A DNA stretch of 64,000 nt from Inhella inkyongensis (GCF_005952805.1 NZ_CP040709.1:2604001-2668000); one strand, 5' to 3'; counted from the stretch's first letter, positions 33,345 through 42,472 are shown. The notes: a model not told the origin generated them from the letters alone. Numbers and translations are program-made.

Positions 33345-34272
33345 AGCCGTAGCCGTAGCCATAGCCATAGCCATAGCCATAGCCATAGCCATAGCCGTAG
33401 CCACCTTGCGCATCGGTCTGCACTTGGTTCAGCAACAGCATTTTCAGCGGATGGGCTTCGATGGTGGAGAGCGCCTGCTGTACCGCACTCTGCGGCGTGT
33501 GCTCCGCCGCGACGACCATCACGATCTGGCCCATTTGACTGGCCAGCACCCGGGACTCCGTTGTCAACAGCAAGGGCGGCGAGTCAAAAATAATGATCCG
33601 GTCAGGATACCGACGGGCCATCTCATTGAGCAGCTCGTGCATGGCCTCGCTGGCCAACAATTCGGTGGCGCGCGGGTGCGGAGTTCCGCTGGGCAACAAG
33701 GTGAGTTTGTCTATGTTGGTGCGCAGCAGCACATCGGCCATGTCGACACGGTCTTCCAACACGTCCAGCAAACCCGGCCCCGGCTGCAGCCCAAGCATGC
33801 GCAACAACGAGGGGCGCGCGACATCGGCGTCCACCAGCATGACGGTGTGGTCTTGCTCGGCCGCCATGCTCAAAGCCAGATTGAGCGAGGTAAAGCTCTT
33901 GCCCTCACCGGCCAGCGCGCTGGTCACCATGATCAGGTTCGCATGCGTCAGGGTCGCTGCCCCCTGACCCATCGCGTTCTTGATCAAAGGGCGCTTGATG
34001 ACGCGGTATTGATCGGCCATCAGGCTGCGCGGAGCGCCCGGGGCCAGCATGCCCATGGCGTTGAGCGCCTCGAAATTCAAATCAACACTGCGCGAACGCA
34101 ATGTTGTCTCCGCACGACCGGTCGCCACGGCAGAAGGTGCTGATACAGGACTAGCGTCGACTGGCGTGGACGGCACTGGGGCCACAGGTGCAGGCTTAGC
34201 CTCAGGCAAGACCACGCCGGCTTGGCGCAGCTGTTCCAGGCGCTGTGCTGCTTGTTCGATCAAACTGGCCAT
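33310..34272 (-). CDS. XrtA-associated tyrosine autokinase with (Gly-Tyr)10 tail
   Basis: A 320-residue BY-kinase of the CpsD/Wzc C-terminal-domain type (TIGR03018-like). Walker A is SALAGEGKS at residues 118-126, Walker A' is MLVDADVARP (Asp148, Asp150) and Walker B lies in IIIFDSPP. The N-terminal 60 residues are a low-complexity Pro/Ala linker. The C-terminus has ten Gly-Tyr dipeptides at about residues 291-310 before DHEDHGAKPA; this is the tyrosine cluster that BY-kinases autophosphorylate, here unusually regular. Phosphorylation state should tune polymer length together with the Wzz-like protein encoded seven bases upstream. ATG 34272 is the start; the open frame to 34332 overlaps the upstream gene. 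Confidence 0.93.
   Translation of the reverse strand: MASLIEQAAQRLEQLRQAGVVLPEAKPAPVAPVPSTPVDASPVSAPSAVATGRAETTLRSRSVDLNFEALNAMGMLAPGAPRSLMADQYRVIKRPLIKNAMGQGAATLTHANLIMVTSALAGEGKSFTSLNLALSMAAEQDHTVMLVDADVARPSLLRMLGLQPGPGLLDVLEDRVDMADVLLRTNIDKLTLLPSGTPHPRATELLASEAMHELLNEMARRYPDRIIIFDSPPLLLTTESRVLASQMGQIVMVVAAEHTPQSAVQQALSTIEAHPLKMLLLNQVQTDAQGGYGYGYGYGYGYGYGYGYGYDHEDHGAKPA
33343..33402. repeat. Hexanucleotide tandem repeat (10 units)
   Basis: Ten head-to-tail copies of ATAGCC/GTAGCC: one ATAGCC, two GTAGCC, six ATAGCC and one GTAGCC. On the minus strand they encode ten consecutive Gly-Tyr dipeptides at the C-terminus of the tyrosine kinase. Because the unit is six bases, slippage would change the number of Tyr residues without breaking the frame. 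Confidence 0.95.
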
Positions 34273-34279
34273 GGCGTGC

Positions 34280-35860
34280 TCAGCCTCCCTGGCGAGCACT
34301 GATGACCACCAGGGCCAACATGGCTGCACCAAACATTAACAACAGGGCCGCAGAACCCCCCAGGAATCGCAGGCGATCCAAGCGGACCCGGCGTGTCTCG
34401 GCCTCGCTGATGATGCGAGAAACCACGCCCAGGATGGGCAACTCGGTGCGCGCCCGCAGCTCACCCGGCTCAAAGAAGACCGGACGCAGTTGGCTGGCTG
34501 CGAAAGACGCAAACAAGCCGCCCCCCAGAGCTGCCGCCAGCGCCGCACCCAACAAAAGGAAGCGGTTGGGGGCCACCGGACGAGGAGAAACCCGGGGCGG
34601 GTCAATCAGACGAAAGTCGGCCACACCTGCGGCCACATCCAGATCGCCCGAAATGGCAGCGGCCTCGCGGCGGGCCACCAGCTCCTCGTACTTTTTCTTG
34701 TGGATTTCGTAGTCGCGATTGAGCTGCGCGGCTTCGGCCTCGACCTGCGGCGCGGTCTTCATCGCCTCCATGGCCTGGCTATAGCGACTCTGAAACTCAT
34801 TGACTCGCGCCTTGAGTGCCGCAACTTGAATTTCAGAGGAGGCCAATAGACGGCTCAATTCCTGCTGAACAGCGCCGACCGCACCACCGGCCGTGGCCGG
34901 GTTCGCCAATGCCTGGCGGCGCAACTCAGCGACCTCGCGCTTCTTTTGGTCTTCCAGGTCGCGGATCAAGCGCCGCGTCGTCTGAACGTCCGGATGCTGA
35001 TCGGTATAGCGCTGCAGCAGGCCATCGAGACCGCGGCGCAAGGAATCCAGGCGCGAATCAATTTCTGGCGTCGCCACCGAAAGACTTGACTCTTGCATCA
35101 GAGAAGCGGCCGTTGCATCTTGACCCCGTCCGCGTTCACCCTCGAGTTGTGCCCGAGCAGCGTCGCGGGCGTTTTCCGCCTCGCGCAACTCCAGCTTCGC
35201 CCGGTTCAGTTGCTGGCTCATTTCCGCCAAGCGCGAGGTGGCATCCTTGCCATCGGGCTGAGCCAATTCCAAATTGCGCAGACGGAACTCCTTCAAGCGC
35301 TGCTCAGCCTCTTCCAGCTTGGCCTCGTAGGTCTTGATCTGCTCATTGATGAAGGTAGTAGCCGAAGCCGAGTCCTTGCGCGTAGCCCCCAATGAAGACT
35401 CGACAAAAATCGAAACCAAGGACTGCACCACTTTCTTGGCTACTTCCGGGTTAGGGTTGTTGTAGGCCAGGGTGTAGAGGTTGTCGCGACCGGTGGTGGC
35501 GATCGACAAGGTCTTCATCAGATGCTCGATCTGCGCCTCCTGCTGTGCCTTGGTCTGCTTCTTCAGGTCGAGATCGGCCATCCGAATCAACTTCTCAATA
35601 TTGGGCCGGGAGATCAAAGTCTTGCTCAGCTGAGTGACCTGCATCTCCACATTGGGCTGCACCGCCAAGCCCCCCATCAAAGGCTTGAGAATTGACTGCG
35701 TATCGACATAGATCCGCGCACTGGATTCATAGCGGTTGGGCACCAAAAACGAGCCCACCAGGCCGACCACGCCCACCAGCCAGGCCACACCCAGTCCGAT
35801 CCAACGGTACTTCCACACCCGACGCGCAAGCGCGTAGAGCTGGCTCATCAACAAATCCAT
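34280..35860 (-). CDS. XrtA system polysaccharide chain-length determinant (Wzz-like)
   Basis: A 526-residue polysaccharide co-polymerase of the exosortase family (TIGR03007-like). A first membrane helix (WIGLGVAWLVGVVGLVGSFL, residues about 19-38) is followed by the Wzz motif NRYESSARIYVDTQSIL, a long periplasmic coiled-coil region (about 160-400) rich in Glu/Arg/Gln heptads, and a second helix near residue 430 (FLLLGAALAAALGGGLF), with a third hydrophobic stretch at the end (AALLLMFGAAMLALVVI). It works with the tyrosine kinase encoded directly downstream and the Wza-like lipoprotein upstream. ATG 35860 is used; ATG 35848 is possible. Confidence 0.92.
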   Translation of the reverse strand: MDLLMSQLYALARRVWKYRWIGLGVAWLVGVVGLVGSFLVPNRYESSARIYVDTQSILKPLMGGLAVQPNVEMQVTQLSKTLISRPNIEKLIRMADLDLKKQTKAQQEAQIEHLMKTLSIATTGRDNLYTLAYNNPNPEVAKKVVQSLVSIFVESSLGATRKDSASATTFINEQIKTYEAKLEEAEQRLKEFRLRNLELAQPDGKDATSRLAEMSQQLNRAKLELREAENARDAARAQLEGERGRGQDATAASLMQESSLSVATPEIDSRLDSLRRGLDGLLQRYTDQHPDVQTTRRLIRDLEDQKKREVAELRRQALANPATAGGAVGAVQQELSRLLASSEIQVAALKARVNEFQSRYSQAMEAMKTAPQVEAEAAQLNRDYEIHKKKYEELVARREAAAISGDLDVAAGVADFRLIDPPRVSPRPVAPNRFLLLGAALAAALGGGLFASFAASQLRPVFFEPGELRARTELPILGVVSRIISEAETRRVRLDRLRFLGGSAALLLMFGAAMLALVVISARQGG

Positions 35861-35906
35861 GCGCTGCTTTCCGTTCTGCCCAGGGCCTGCCGATCCGAGA
35901 CGCGGC

Positions 35907-36536
35907 TCAGAACAGGCTTTGCGGAATGATCAAGATATCGCCCGGCCGCACATCCACATTGGCCGACACATCGCCGCGCTTGATGAGATCCTTGAGCCGC
36001 ACCGAGTACTGTTTGTTGCCCTCAGACGTGCGCAGAATGGTGGCCGAGTTGCCATCGGCGAAATCCGTCAACCCACCCACAGCAATCATCACGTCCAACA
36101 GGGTCATCTGCTGCTTGAAGGGCAAGAACTGCGGCTTGCTGGCCTCGCCGACCACACGAATCTGCTCGCTATAAGGGCCGACGAAATTGGTCACCATGAC
36201 GGTCACCACCGGATCGCGAACATACTTGCCGAGCACCCGCTCGACTTCGCGCGACACCTCGGTTGGGTTCTTGCCCTGCACCAGCAACTCGTCAACCAGC
36301 GGCGCAGAGATCTTGCCGTCCGGGCGCACTGGCACGGACATGGAGAGCTCGGGGTTGCGCCACACCACGATGTTCAGACTGTCACCGGGGCCGATCACAT
36401 AGCTGTAGTTCTCCAGAGCCGCCTTGGCCGGTGCCGGTGGATGCGCTTCTTCCATCAGCGCACAACCACTCAAGAGCAGCAGGCAACTCACACCGAGGGC
36501 CAGGAAACGGCCGGCAACAGGCTGTCCCAAGTTCAT
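35907..36536 (-). CDS. XrtA-associated polysaccharide export lipoprotein (Wza-like)
   Basis: A 209-residue outer-membrane export protein (TIGR03027-like; Poly_export and SLBB-type domains). The lipobox LLSGC puts the lipidated Cys at residue 25. YVIGPGDSLNIVVWRNPELS is the Poly_export signature and EASKPQFLPFKQQMTLLDVMIAVGGL the SLBB-like part. It should form the periplasm-spanning exit channel. It is the first gene of the minus-strand XrtA core operon. ATG 36536 is preferred (GGTGG upstream, good signal peptide); ATG 36551 would add five residues. The 211 bases between it and the divergent oxidase should contain both promoters; I see no convincing sigma-70 or sigma-54 boxes there. Confidence 0.92.
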   Translation of the reverse strand: MNLGQPVAGRFLALGVSCLLLLSGCALMEEAHPPAPAKAALENYSYVIGPGDSLNIVVWRNPELSMSVPVRPDGKISAPLVDELLVQGKNPTEVSREVERVLGKYVRDPVVTVMVTNFVGPYSEQIRVVGEASKPQFLPFKQQMTLLDVMIAVGGLTDFADGNSATILRTSEGNKQYSVRLKDLIKRGDVSANVDVRPGDILIIPQSLF

Positions 36537-36747
36537 AGCTTTACCACCCATTAAGGTCAGTCGTTGAGAGGACGCCGCAGCTCCTCGATAGGAGCGCGGG
36601 ATGATGCCATAGGCCATTGCGCCGCCTCCCGCAGGCCCCCGAGGCCGGGCCCCTTTGTTTCGGGGGGATCACGCCCTCACCAAGGCACGATTGCACGATC
36701 CATCTTGCCGGCCGGATTAAGCTGCGCCAAGGCAACTCAAAGCACGC

Positions 36748-38409
36748 ATGGCATTGTCCGAGTCTTCGCAAAACTCCCTCGCTCTCGCACCAGCCCTAGA
36801 GGCCTGGCGGCAGCTGCTGGGCCCTGATCAAGTGGACGATGCAGCCACCGCTCGGCAGCGCTATGGACAGGACACCGGCGCCCAGCAGCGTGAGCTGAGC
36901 GGCGCGCTGCGCCTACCAGCCATCGAGGCCAGGAATGCAGCCGAGCGCGCCTCTCACGTTGATCGACTGGTGGCCCAAGTGCTGGAGATCGCACGCCAGT
37001 ATCGCCAAGCCTTGCACCCCATCTCCACCGGCCGCAACTGGGGCTACGGGACTGCACTCCCTGCACGATCGGGATGTGTGTTGCTGGACCTGGGCACCCT
37101 ATGCCAATTGGAAGTCGACCCCGAACTCGGGGTCGCCAGCGTGGAGCCCGGCGTCACCCAGGAACAATTGGCGCAGCACCTGAAGGACAAGGGACTGCCT
37201 TTTCTGGTTCCCGTTACAGGCGCGGGGCCTCGCTGCAGCTTGCTGTCCAACGCCCTGGAGCGCGGCTACGGGGTCACGCCCGTGACCGACCATTACGCGG
37301 CCGTCACCAATCTTGAAGCAGTCATGGCCGACGGCAGTCGCTTTCGAAGCGCTTTGCGTGAGGCCGCAGGCCCTGAGCTGGCACGACTCTTCAAATGGGG
37401 CCTGGGGCCTCACGGTCAGGGGCTATTCACGCAAAGCGGTATGGGCGTGGTGACACGTCTCTCCATTGCACTCGCGCGTCGCCCCGATGCCATTCAGGCC
37501 TGCCTCTTCAGCATCCCCGATGACGCCCGCTTGGAGCGAACAGTCGAGGCCATGCGCGCTCTGCTGCAGCGACTGCCCGGGTTGATTGGCGCCATCAATC
37601 TGATGAACCGCCACCGGGTCCTTTCGATGTCTGCGCCCTACCCGTGGACCGAGTTGGATCCCCAGGGATTGATTCCTCCTGAGGTGCTGCTGCGACTGGG
37701 GCGACAGTACCAAGTCCAGGCTTGGACTGGGTTTTGCACGCTATATGGAACCCGCGCCACGGTAGCTGCAGCACGCGCGGAATTGAGGCGCGCCCTAGGC
37801 CCGCTGGCCTCGCGCCTGCTCTTTGTCACCCCTGATCGCGCGGCCTTTCTGGCACGGGCTACAGCACGTCTGCCTTCATGGGCCAACGGACTCAAGCGCC
37901 TGACCCAGACCCTGCGCAGCTCACTCGAACTGGTAGCCGGCCAACCCAATGAGACTGCGCTGCCCCTGGCCTATTGGCGAAATCGTCGGGCCGCACCGCA
38001 GGACGTGCCACGCGAACCCCATGCCCATGGGTGCGGATTGCTCTGGTACGCCCCTCTGGTTCCCATGCGCGGCCAGGATGCCAGGCGCTATGCCGACATG
38101 GTCCACGAGGTGGCCCGTGCGCATGGTGTCGAACCCTTGATCACCTTCACCACACTGGGCGAGCGCGTGTTTGACAGCACGGTGCCGATCCTCTTCGACC
38201 GCGACAACCCTGAGGCAACCGCACGCGCCCAGGCCTGTGCAGCGCAGTTGTTGCGGCGCGGACAGGCCCTGGGATTTTTCCCTTATCGACTAGGCATCCA
38301 AGCCATGGCCGATTTACGTGAATTAGCCCCTGAAGCTTGCGCCTGGCACCGCCGCTTGCGCAGCACCTGGGATCCAGAGGACCTGCTGGCCCCCGATCGC
38401 TACTGCTGA
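36748..38409 (+). CDS. FAD-linked oxidase of the vanillyl-alcohol oxidase superfamily
   Basis: A 553-residue flavoprotein with a PCMH-type FAD-binding domain. The stretch HPISTGRNWGYGTALP (about residues 92-107) binds the FAD pyrophosphate, and EPGVTQEQLAQHL and NALERGYGVTPVTDHYA follow as in 4-cresol dehydrogenase and vanillyl-alcohol oxidase. The C-terminal substrate-cap domain contains HGCGLLWYAPLVPMRG and ends WDPEDLLAPDRYC. Its substrate is unknown; oxidation of an alcohol or amine-containing sugar or aromatic is possible. It is divergent from the export operon and 27 bases upstream of prsT, so it probably shares that transcript. Confidence 0.82.
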   Translation: MALSESSQNSLALAPALEAWRQLLGPDQVDDAATARQRYGQDTGAQQRELSGALRLPAIEARNAAERASHVDRLVAQVLEIARQYRQALHPISTGRNWGYGTALPARSGCVLLDLGTLCQLEVDPELGVASVEPGVTQEQLAQHLKDKGLPFLVPVTGAGPRCSLLSNALERGYGVTPVTDHYAAVTNLEAVMADGSRFRSALREAAGPELARLFKWGLGPHGQGLFTQSGMGVVTRLSIALARRPDAIQACLFSIPDDARLERTVEAMRALLQRLPGLIGAINLMNRHRVLSMSAPYPWTELDPQGLIPPEVLLRLGRQYQVQAWTGFCTLYGTRATVAAARAELRRALGPLASRLLFVTPDRAAFLARATARLPSWANGLKRLTQTLRSSLELVAGQPNETALPLAYWRNRRAAPQDVPREPHAHGCGLLWYAPLVPMRGQDARRYADMVHEVARAHGVEPLITFTTLGERVFDSTVPILFDRDNPEATARAQACAAQLLRRGQALGFFPYRLGIQAMADLRELAPEACAWHRRLRSTWDPEDLLAPDRYC

Positions 38410-38436
38410 CCCCCCCCTTTCCCCATCTCTGATCCC

Positions 38437-41217
38437 ATGACCCTCATGAACTTACCTCGCCTGCGCCTGCTCGCCGCCAGTCTCGCCACGGCTGGAGCGC
38501 TGAGCGCCTGCCTGAGTCCCAGCAGCGAAGAGTTGATGGCGCGCGCGAAGGATCAAATGCGTCAAGGCGCCTGGCAGACCGCCGCCATCGACCTCAAGAG
38601 CGCGCTACAGCAAGACGGCAGTTTGATTGAAGCCCGTGTATTGCTGGCCACTGCTCTTGTGGAGTTGGGGGATGGCACGGGCGCATGGATCGAACTCGAG
38701 AAGCTACCCGAGGGACAAATCCCACGCGAACGTTTGGCTCCCCTGCAAGCTCGCGCAATGGTGGCCAAAGGAGAAATGCGTCAGGTTATCGAGCGCTTTG
38801 GCTCGGCCCAGTTCTCCGACCCCCAAGCGGCGGCCAGTCTGGAAGTCAGTTTGGCACGTGCTTACTTTGCCCTCGGCGATGTAGCGAAGGGGCTCACCGC
38901 CACCCGCAAAGCCCTGGGACACGAGCCACAGCGCCTGGAGGCAAGGCTTCTGGAAGCCCGAGCCATGGCCGCCACAAATGAAGTGGATACCGCAGTGTCG
39001 CGCGCTCAAGCAATCCTGAACGAGCACCCCAAGAATCTCAAGGTCTTGCTATTGCTCGGCGACCTGGAGGCGATCAGACCACAGGGCAGCCAAGCCGCCA
39101 TGGCGCATTACCTGGCCGCACAGGCCATCGCCCCAACAGACTTGGAGTCCTTCAGCCGCATCTTGCCCATCCAGCTGAAAGAGCGCCAACTGGACAAAGC
39201 CAAGCTCCAGCTTGAAGCGATGCGCAAGGCGGCACCGACGCACCCCAATACGCAGTACTACGTCGCCTGGCTGGCCTTTGAGAACAAAGAGTACGAGGCA
39301 GCCGCACTGGCCATTGAGCAAGTGCTGAAGCAGGTTTTTGACAGTGCCGACGTTCACCAGCTGGCCGGCCTGATCGACCTGCAACGCAAGCGCCACACTC
39401 GCGCAACCGACCACCTGCGGCGCGCCGTGAATCTCTCGCCGCAGAACCAGGCGGCTCGACTCAGTCTGGCGCAGGCCCTGCTGCAAAGCGGCGATGCCAG
39501 CGGCACGCTCAATGCGCTCCAACCCTTGATCAATCAACAACAGCCTGCTGCGCAAGCACGCCTGCTCGCCGCACAAGCGCACACCCAGCTAGGCCAAGGT
39601 GCGCAGGCCGAACGCATCCTGTTGGCCTTGAAGGCGCAAGAACCTGACTTTGCCGCCGGACGCGTAGCGCTGGGTATAACCCTCGCCCAAAACAGCAAGA
39701 CAGCTCAGGGCCTGGAGGAATTGCGTCGACTGGCTGCGGCAGAGAACGACCCCCAGGGGGATATGGCCCTGATCGGCCTCCTCAACCGGCTCGACCGACT
39801 GGAGGAAGCGATACAAGCCGTAGACGCCCTGGAGAAAAAGCTTTCCAAGGACCCTTTGCCGCAGCTGTTGCGCGGTCAGTTCTTGACCCGCAAAGGCGAC
39901 TCCGCAGCGGCTACTCAAGCGTTTAGCAAGGCGCTCGAGAGAGAAAGCGCATACTTGCCCGCCGTCCATGGCCTGGTGAATCTGGACCTATTGGCAAAAA
40001 AACCCGCGGACGCGCAGGCTCGGCTGGAGAAGTTCACACGTGAACATCCTAAGAGCGCTGCCGCCTGGTTCTCGCTGCTCCAAGTACGCCAAAGCCAAGG
40101 GGCAAAGATAGACGAGCAAAAGCAGCTGCTGAACAAAGCCCTGAGCGCAGAGCCACAGCATTTGCCAGCCCATCTGGAACTGACCAAGATCCTGCGCGAG
40201 CAAAAGGACAACGCCGGTGCGATGGCCGCCGTCAAGACCGCCCTCTCGCGCCTTCCAGAGCAACCTCAGTTGCTAGAACATTTGGCACTGCTGCATGAGG
40301 ACGCAGGCGACTTTAATCAAGCTGCAGCAGTGCTAAATCAATGGATCGGTGCCTTCCCGAAAGACGCAAAGGCCTACGCCCTGTTGGCGGGCATCCAACT
40401 GCGGCAGGGCGACAAGACGGCGCCACTTGCCACACTCAGAAAGGGCTTTGAGACTAGCCCGGAGTCCATCCCCATTGCCAAGCTATTGGTGTCCAGTGAA
40501 ATCACTGCCGGCAACCGGGAGCGGGCTCGCACTGTGGCACAGGCCGTGCAGCGACGTCACCCTGCGAGCCCCGAAGGCCATCTGCTAGAAGGAGACATTG
40601 CGTTCCAGGCCAAGGACTACACGAAGGCGGCAGCGGCTTACAGGAAAGGCTGGGAGATTGATGCGGGCGCGGGCATGGCGGTGCGTCTGCATCGCAGCCT
40701 ACTTTTGGCAAAGCGCGGCGTAGAAGCCACGACCTTCGAAGCAACCCACCAAGCACGCGCACCGGGTGATTTGTACTTTCAGCTGTACCTCGCCGACCTC
40801 GCCTTTGCCGAGCGGCGCTGGGATGTGGCTGAGACGCACTATCGGCGCGCGCTGGCGATCGACCCGAAACGCGCAGGTGCTCAAAACAACCTGGCCTTGG
40901 CCCTGGACCAGGCTGGCAAGGCAGGTGCTCTGGCCGCAGCGGAAGCGGCCGCGTCGCTCGAACCCGAACGCGCCGAGATCTTGGACACATTGGCCACCTT
41001 GCTGGCCAAGGAAGGGCAGATCGAACGCGCGATCAAAACCCAGGAAAAGGCACTGCGCCTGGCGCCCGGCGCAGCCCCTCATCAGCTGACCCATGCCAAG
41101 CTACTGATTCAAGCCAAGCGCGGCGCTGAAGCCCGAGCCGTGCTCCAGCAACTTGCCGGCCTAGGCGCCCGGTTTCCCCACCAAGACGAGGTCGCGCGCT
41201 TGCTTCGCAATCTTTGA
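38437..41217 (+). CDS. prsT: PEP-CTERM system TPR-repeat lipoprotein PrsT
   Basis: A 926-residue lipoprotein with a signal peptide and lipobox LSAC (Cys25), followed by TPR repeats covering almost the whole chain (for example YFALGDVAKGLTATRKAL, YTKAAAAYRKGWEI, WDVAETHYRRALAIDP). Length and architecture match the PrsT family (TIGR02917-like) that accompanies exosortase A. It is probably a periplasmic scaffold that connects sorting, polymer synthesis and export. It lies between the FAD oxidase and the PEP-CTERM substrate gene; a 162-base gap with a sigma-54 promoter separates it from the latter. Confidence 0.93.
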   Translation: MTLMNLPRLRLLAASLATAGALSACLSPSSEELMARAKDQMRQGAWQTAAIDLKSALQQDGSLIEARVLLATALVELGDGTGAWIELEKLPEGQIPRERLAPLQARAMVAKGEMRQVIERFGSAQFSDPQAAASLEVSLARAYFALGDVAKGLTATRKALGHEPQRLEARLLEARAMAATNEVDTAVSRAQAILNEHPKNLKVLLLLGDLEAIRPQGSQAAMAHYLAAQAIAPTDLESFSRILPIQLKERQLDKAKLQLEAMRKAAPTHPNTQYYVAWLAFENKEYEAAALAIEQVLKQVFDSADVHQLAGLIDLQRKRHTRATDHLRRAVNLSPQNQAARLSLAQALLQSGDASGTLNALQPLINQQQPAAQARLLAAQAHTQLGQGAQAERILLALKAQEPDFAAGRVALGITLAQNSKTAQGLEELRRLAAAENDPQGDMALIGLLNRLDRLEEAIQAVDALEKKLSKDPLPQLLRGQFLTRKGDSAAATQAFSKALERESAYLPAVHGLVNLDLLAKKPADAQARLEKFTREHPKSAAAWFSLLQVRQSQGAKIDEQKQLLNKALSAEPQHLPAHLELTKILREQKDNAGAMAAVKTALSRLPEQPQLLEHLALLHEDAGDFNQAAAVLNQWIGAFPKDAKAYALLAGIQLRQGDKTAPLATLRKGFETSPESIPIAKLLVSSEITAGNRERARTVAQAVQRRHPASPEGHLLEGDIAFQAKDYTKAAAAYRKGWEIDAGAGMAVRLHRSLLLAKRGVEATTFEATHQARAPGDLYFQLYLADLAFAERRWDVAETHYRRALAIDPKRAGAQNNLALALDQAGKAGALAAAEAAASLEPERAEILDTLATLLAKEGQIERAIKTQEKALRLAPGAAPHQLTHAKLLIQAKRGAEARAVLQQLAGLGARFPHQDEVARLLRNL

Positions 41218-41324
41218 ACCAATGTCGACACTCTTTACAGCCTTGATTCGAAGAACCGCCGGAACGTTCTTAACTGGCAATTTTTTCCATACAAATCAAT
41301 GCCTTACAAGAAAAAGCAAAAAGC

Positions 41325-41340
41325 TGGCACGCAGCATGCA
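41325..41340 (+). promoter_or_regulatory. Sigma-54 (RpoN) promoter upstream of PEP-CTERM gene
   Basis: TGGCAC at 41325-41330, five bases, then ATGCA at 41336-41340. The GG and GC dinucleotides are 12 bases apart, as required for -24/-12 promoters, and the match to TGGCAC-N5-TTGCA has one difference. A start near 41351 leaves a leader of about 30 bases containing AAGGAG before the GTG at 41380. PEP-CTERM genes in other species are known to be controlled by the PrsK/PrsR two-component system with RpoN; prsK and prsR are not in this window. Confidence 0.75.
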
Positions 41341-41379
41341 TTAACAGGTGACACCACCCCTTCTGTCAAGGAGAAGACT

Positions 41380-42339
41380 GTGAAACTGACGAACACCAAG
41401 ATCGCCGCCGCAATCGCCGCTGGCACCCTGGCATTCGCCTCCGCCCCGGCTCACGCTGGCGCCATGGCTATGTCGGACCTGAACATTACCCAGCTGTTCC
41501 TGGCCACGCCCGCCGGCCCGGTCCCTCAGAACGGTGCCATCAGCATTCTGAATGAGTCGCGTACCGGCACTTCGGCCGCCAACTACAACGGCGCAGTCGG
41601 CACGGGTGCGGGCGCGAGCAGCATCACTTCAAACACCGTGGGCGCCACGGTGGACGTCAAAGCCCGCTGCGCCGGCCCGGACTGCGGCGTGATCGCTGGC
41701 GCGCTGTACGGCGGCAACACCGAAAACAACACCGGCACCTTTGTGACGCCCCCACCCTCGGCCAACTACGCACTGGGTGACATGTACATCAGCGGCTCCG
41801 CGGTCGGTGGTGCAGTGTCGGGCCTGACCCGCGCCGACGCGGCTGCGGTTGGCCCGAACAATGAGGGCGGTGCCAACTCGACCATTCTGAACAGCGCCAC
41901 CACCCAATTGGCCTTCACTGTTGGTGCCGACTTTTCCGCATCCGTCGCGGTGACTGCTTCTGCTTATCAGGCGCTATGGGTCAGCAACGCTGCAGACCGT
42001 ATTGACCAGGCGTCGGCTGGCATGGGTTGGACCATGACCCTGCGTTGCATTTCGAGCGCAGCGTTGTGCGCGGGCTTTGGTGGTGATCTGATTTTTTCGC
42101 CGAGCGAGATCAATCAGACCGGCTTCGTGACTGACTCGTCAGACAATTTCAGCTATAGCTTCGCCGGCACCATTCTGTCAGCCTCCCGCACCTTCAAGGC
42201 CGGTAACCGCTATGCCCTGTCGATCAATCAGTCGAGCAACGCGACGGTCGTGAGCAAGATCCCCGAGCCGGCCGGTCTGGCTCTGGCCGGTGTGGCTCTG
42301 CTGGGCCTGGGTCTGTCGACCCGCCGCCGCGCCAAGTAA
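41380..42339 (+). CDS. PEP-CTERM sorting-domain protein (exosortase A substrate)
   Basis: A 319-residue exported protein. The signal peptide reads MKLTNTKIAAAIAAGTLAF with cleavage near AHA/GA (about residue 26); the mature part is Ala/Gly/Ser/Thr/Asn-rich with few charges and contains two Cys pairs; the C-terminal sorting signal is PEP at residues 295-297, a hydrophobic helix (LALAGVALLGLGLS) and the basic end TRRRAK. XrtA should cleave at PEP and release or anchor it. The GTG at 41380 has AAGGAG just upstream and lies downstream of the sigma-54 promoter; the ATG at 41299 would be upstream of that promoter and is rejected. Function of the mature protein unknown; it may be a biofilm or matrix protein. 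Confidence 0.92.
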   Translation: MKLTNTKIAAAIAAGTLAFASAPAHAGAMAMSDLNITQLFLATPAGPVPQNGAISILNESRTGTSAANYNGAVGTGAGASSITSNTVGATVDVKARCAGPDCGVIAGALYGGNTENNTGTFVTPPPSANYALGDMYISGSAVGGAVSGLTRADAAAVGPNNEGGANSTILNSATTQLAFTVGADFSASVAVTASAYQALWVSNAADRIDQASAGMGWTMTLRCISSAALCAGFGGDLIFSPSEINQTGFVTDSSDNFSYSFAGTILSASRTFKAGNRYALSINQSSNATVVSKIPEPAGLALAGVALLGLGLSTRRRAK

Positions 42340-42385
42340 TCATTGCAGCGAAGGGTTCGCCCTTCGGCTGCTTTGGGCGCAAGAC

Positions 42386-42409
42386 AAAAGGGACCTTCGG
42401 GTCCCTTTT
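42386..42409 (+). terminator. Intrinsic terminator after PEP-CTERM gene
   Basis: AAAAGGGACC, a TTCG loop, then GGTCCCTTTT followed by one more T: a perfect ten-pair hairpin. It lies 46 bases after the stop codon. A first hairpin (GAAGGG, TTCG, CCCTTC, with flanking GCAGC/GCTGC) directly follows the stop at 42345-42371. Confidence 0.9.
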
Positions 42410-42472
42410 TCATTTGCGCGCTAGCTGAGGACGAACTCATCGGCCAAGCGCCAGGACGATCAACCGGGCGGG

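Noticed and set aside
41299-41379. Upstream ATG extension of the PEP-CTERM protein.
   Set aside because: It precedes the sigma-54 promoter and would put a basic, non-hydrophobic segment before a perfect signal peptide; the GTG at 41380 has an AAGGAG site.
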